The position numbers were made by a program, and so were the translations under genes. Positions 63,108-64,000 of a DNA stretch of 64,000 bases are shown here, piece by piece; position 1 is the stretch's first letter; each line of letters opens with the position of its first letter. The stretch is from Ciborinia camelliae (taxonomy: Eukaryota > Ascomycota > Leotiomycetes > Helotiales > Sclerotiniaceae), in assembly GCA_025890175.1 (NCBI GenBank), contig JANPYM010000003.1, forward strand, positions 1,709,795-1,773,794, given 5' to 3'. Under the pieces are notes generated by a model. The model worked only from the letters and a program-made list of their open reading frames with translations, was not told where the DNA came from and did no database searches.

Positions 63108-64000
63108 GGTTAGGTTGTTATGGCAGTATAATGTTTGATTCAATCATTTACCAGAACTGTAAATTGTTTTGGAATCATCCGTTCGAGCAGAGTGGAGTCT
63201 ATGCAAAATGCGACCCTATGGCGTAGTATTCAATCAGGGAAGGGACAATGTGGCATAGACAATCTTCTGGTAAGCTGATTTATCAACCTTAGTAATCACC
63301 GAGTATAGGAGACTGTCTGTCAGCTGGCCCTGAGCTTTTAGTTTTCATTGGACTCCAACAGTTATTATATAGGAAGGTTGAAAGCAGCGTAGCAACGGTC
63401 CGTGGATATCAATCATGTGCTTAGTAAGCTATGCAACACTTTTGTTTGCTCCGATTGGGGACGACTAGGTTTATTGACTAGGTAGGTAGGTACCAGTACT
63501 GCTTGTGTTGGTTGTCAGACTAGCTAGATTAGGCTACAATGCAAGATAACTTTAGGAATATTGTCGTTGGGAGTCTAGCGGACAGTATGCGATGTATTCA
63601 AAAGTCCCTCGCTTTTTCTCAAGGGACCATTCTCAAGCCGCTAGATCTATCTTCTGACTTTTCCTCAGCGCAGTCAGCAAGTCTCCGATATCAAGTTGAT
63701 ATGGGCTCAGGTTATATCAACATACCTTTGAAGCTTTAGAGCGGCGCACATATTCCGACAGGCAGTAGTAGGAATTTACCCTCAATTATCTGAATTTGCT
63801 GAACATTGAGATTGGAGATATTTGGAAGGGAATGAATCACGGCTTCACAATTCAATTTATCAATGGGCGTATTGATTGATGGAAAAATGTTCTCCGAAAT
63901 GAACGAGGGGTTTTTCAGTTTAAACTGACTTAACATGTACTCTACTCTTTCAAGTTCAACAATGTTGAAATAACCTCTACCGTGAAAACCCCCATTTCGA
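63108..64000. other. Right end of window, no gene supported
   Basis: Upstream region of the methyltransferase, then two short frames: 63539-63739 (+) and 63736-63936 (-, with IHSLPNISNLNVQQIQIIEG, faintly leucine-repeat-like). Either could be part of a gene continuing past the edge, but neither is supported here. Confidence 0.4.

Noticed and set aside
1..64000. CRISPR arrays, bacterial operons, Shine-Dalgarno sites
   Set aside because: The DNA is eukaryotic with spliceosomal introns; GTAG and CATC tracts are microsatellites, not spaced repeats.

Overview
The window is nuclear DNA of a filamentous ascomycete (Pezizomycotina). The evidence is many short GT-AG introns (about 45-180 nt) with CTAAC/CTGAC-like branch sites, a TEA-domain AbaA-type conidiation regulator, a Dsc-complex subunit, a UstYa-family (DUF3328) protein, a Pth11-like rhodopsin-domain protein, and an AT-rich transposon copy that looks RIP-mutated. 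A leotiomycete is my best guess for the class, but the sequence does not prove it. No CRISPR array, rRNA or convincing intact tRNA is visible. All exon joins below were built by hand from frame continuity and splice consensus.

Layout. 1-6 kb: low-gene-content DNA with one decayed-looking frame. 6.1-8.4 kb (+): Rck2/Srk1-like stress kinase. 8.4-11.9 kb: large TTTATA microsatellite and GTAG arrays. 11.9-14.2 kb (-): RidA/Hmf1 protein and a UBA-domain protein. 14.2-29.9 kb: mostly gene-poor, with a DUF2237 gene at 19.6-20.2 kb (-) and a 1.5-kb TIR element at 26.9-28.4 kb. 29.9-48.1 kb is the conserved gene-dense core: ELL elongation factor (+), LC8 dynein light chain (-), MRD1 rRNA-processing factor (+), AbaA (+), a nuclear-looking hypothetical protein (+), a pogo/Fot1-type MITE, and Dsc2 (+). 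49.0-56.1 kb: a membrane-anchored aspartic-protease-like protein lacking both catalytic Asp residues (-), and a secreted Ser/Thr-rich protein with GQT repeats (+). 56.9-63.1 kb (-): UstYa-family protein, Pth11-like membrane protein and O-methyltransferase, with an in-frame 60-bp tandem repeat between the last two. This is possibly the left part of a secondary-metabolite locus that continues past the window edge.

How the genes relate: the central block is housekeeping and development (transcription elongation, dynein, ribosome biogenesis, conidiation, sterol-response signalling) and its genes are independently transcribed. Only the last 7 kb has the look of a functional cluster. The most useful leads are that UstYa/O-methyltransferase locus with its repeat, five AbaA-type CATTCY sites upstream of abaA, a tRNA-sized structured element near 44.0 kb, and a 10-bp palindrome (TACCTAGGTA) found 15 times, always outside genes.
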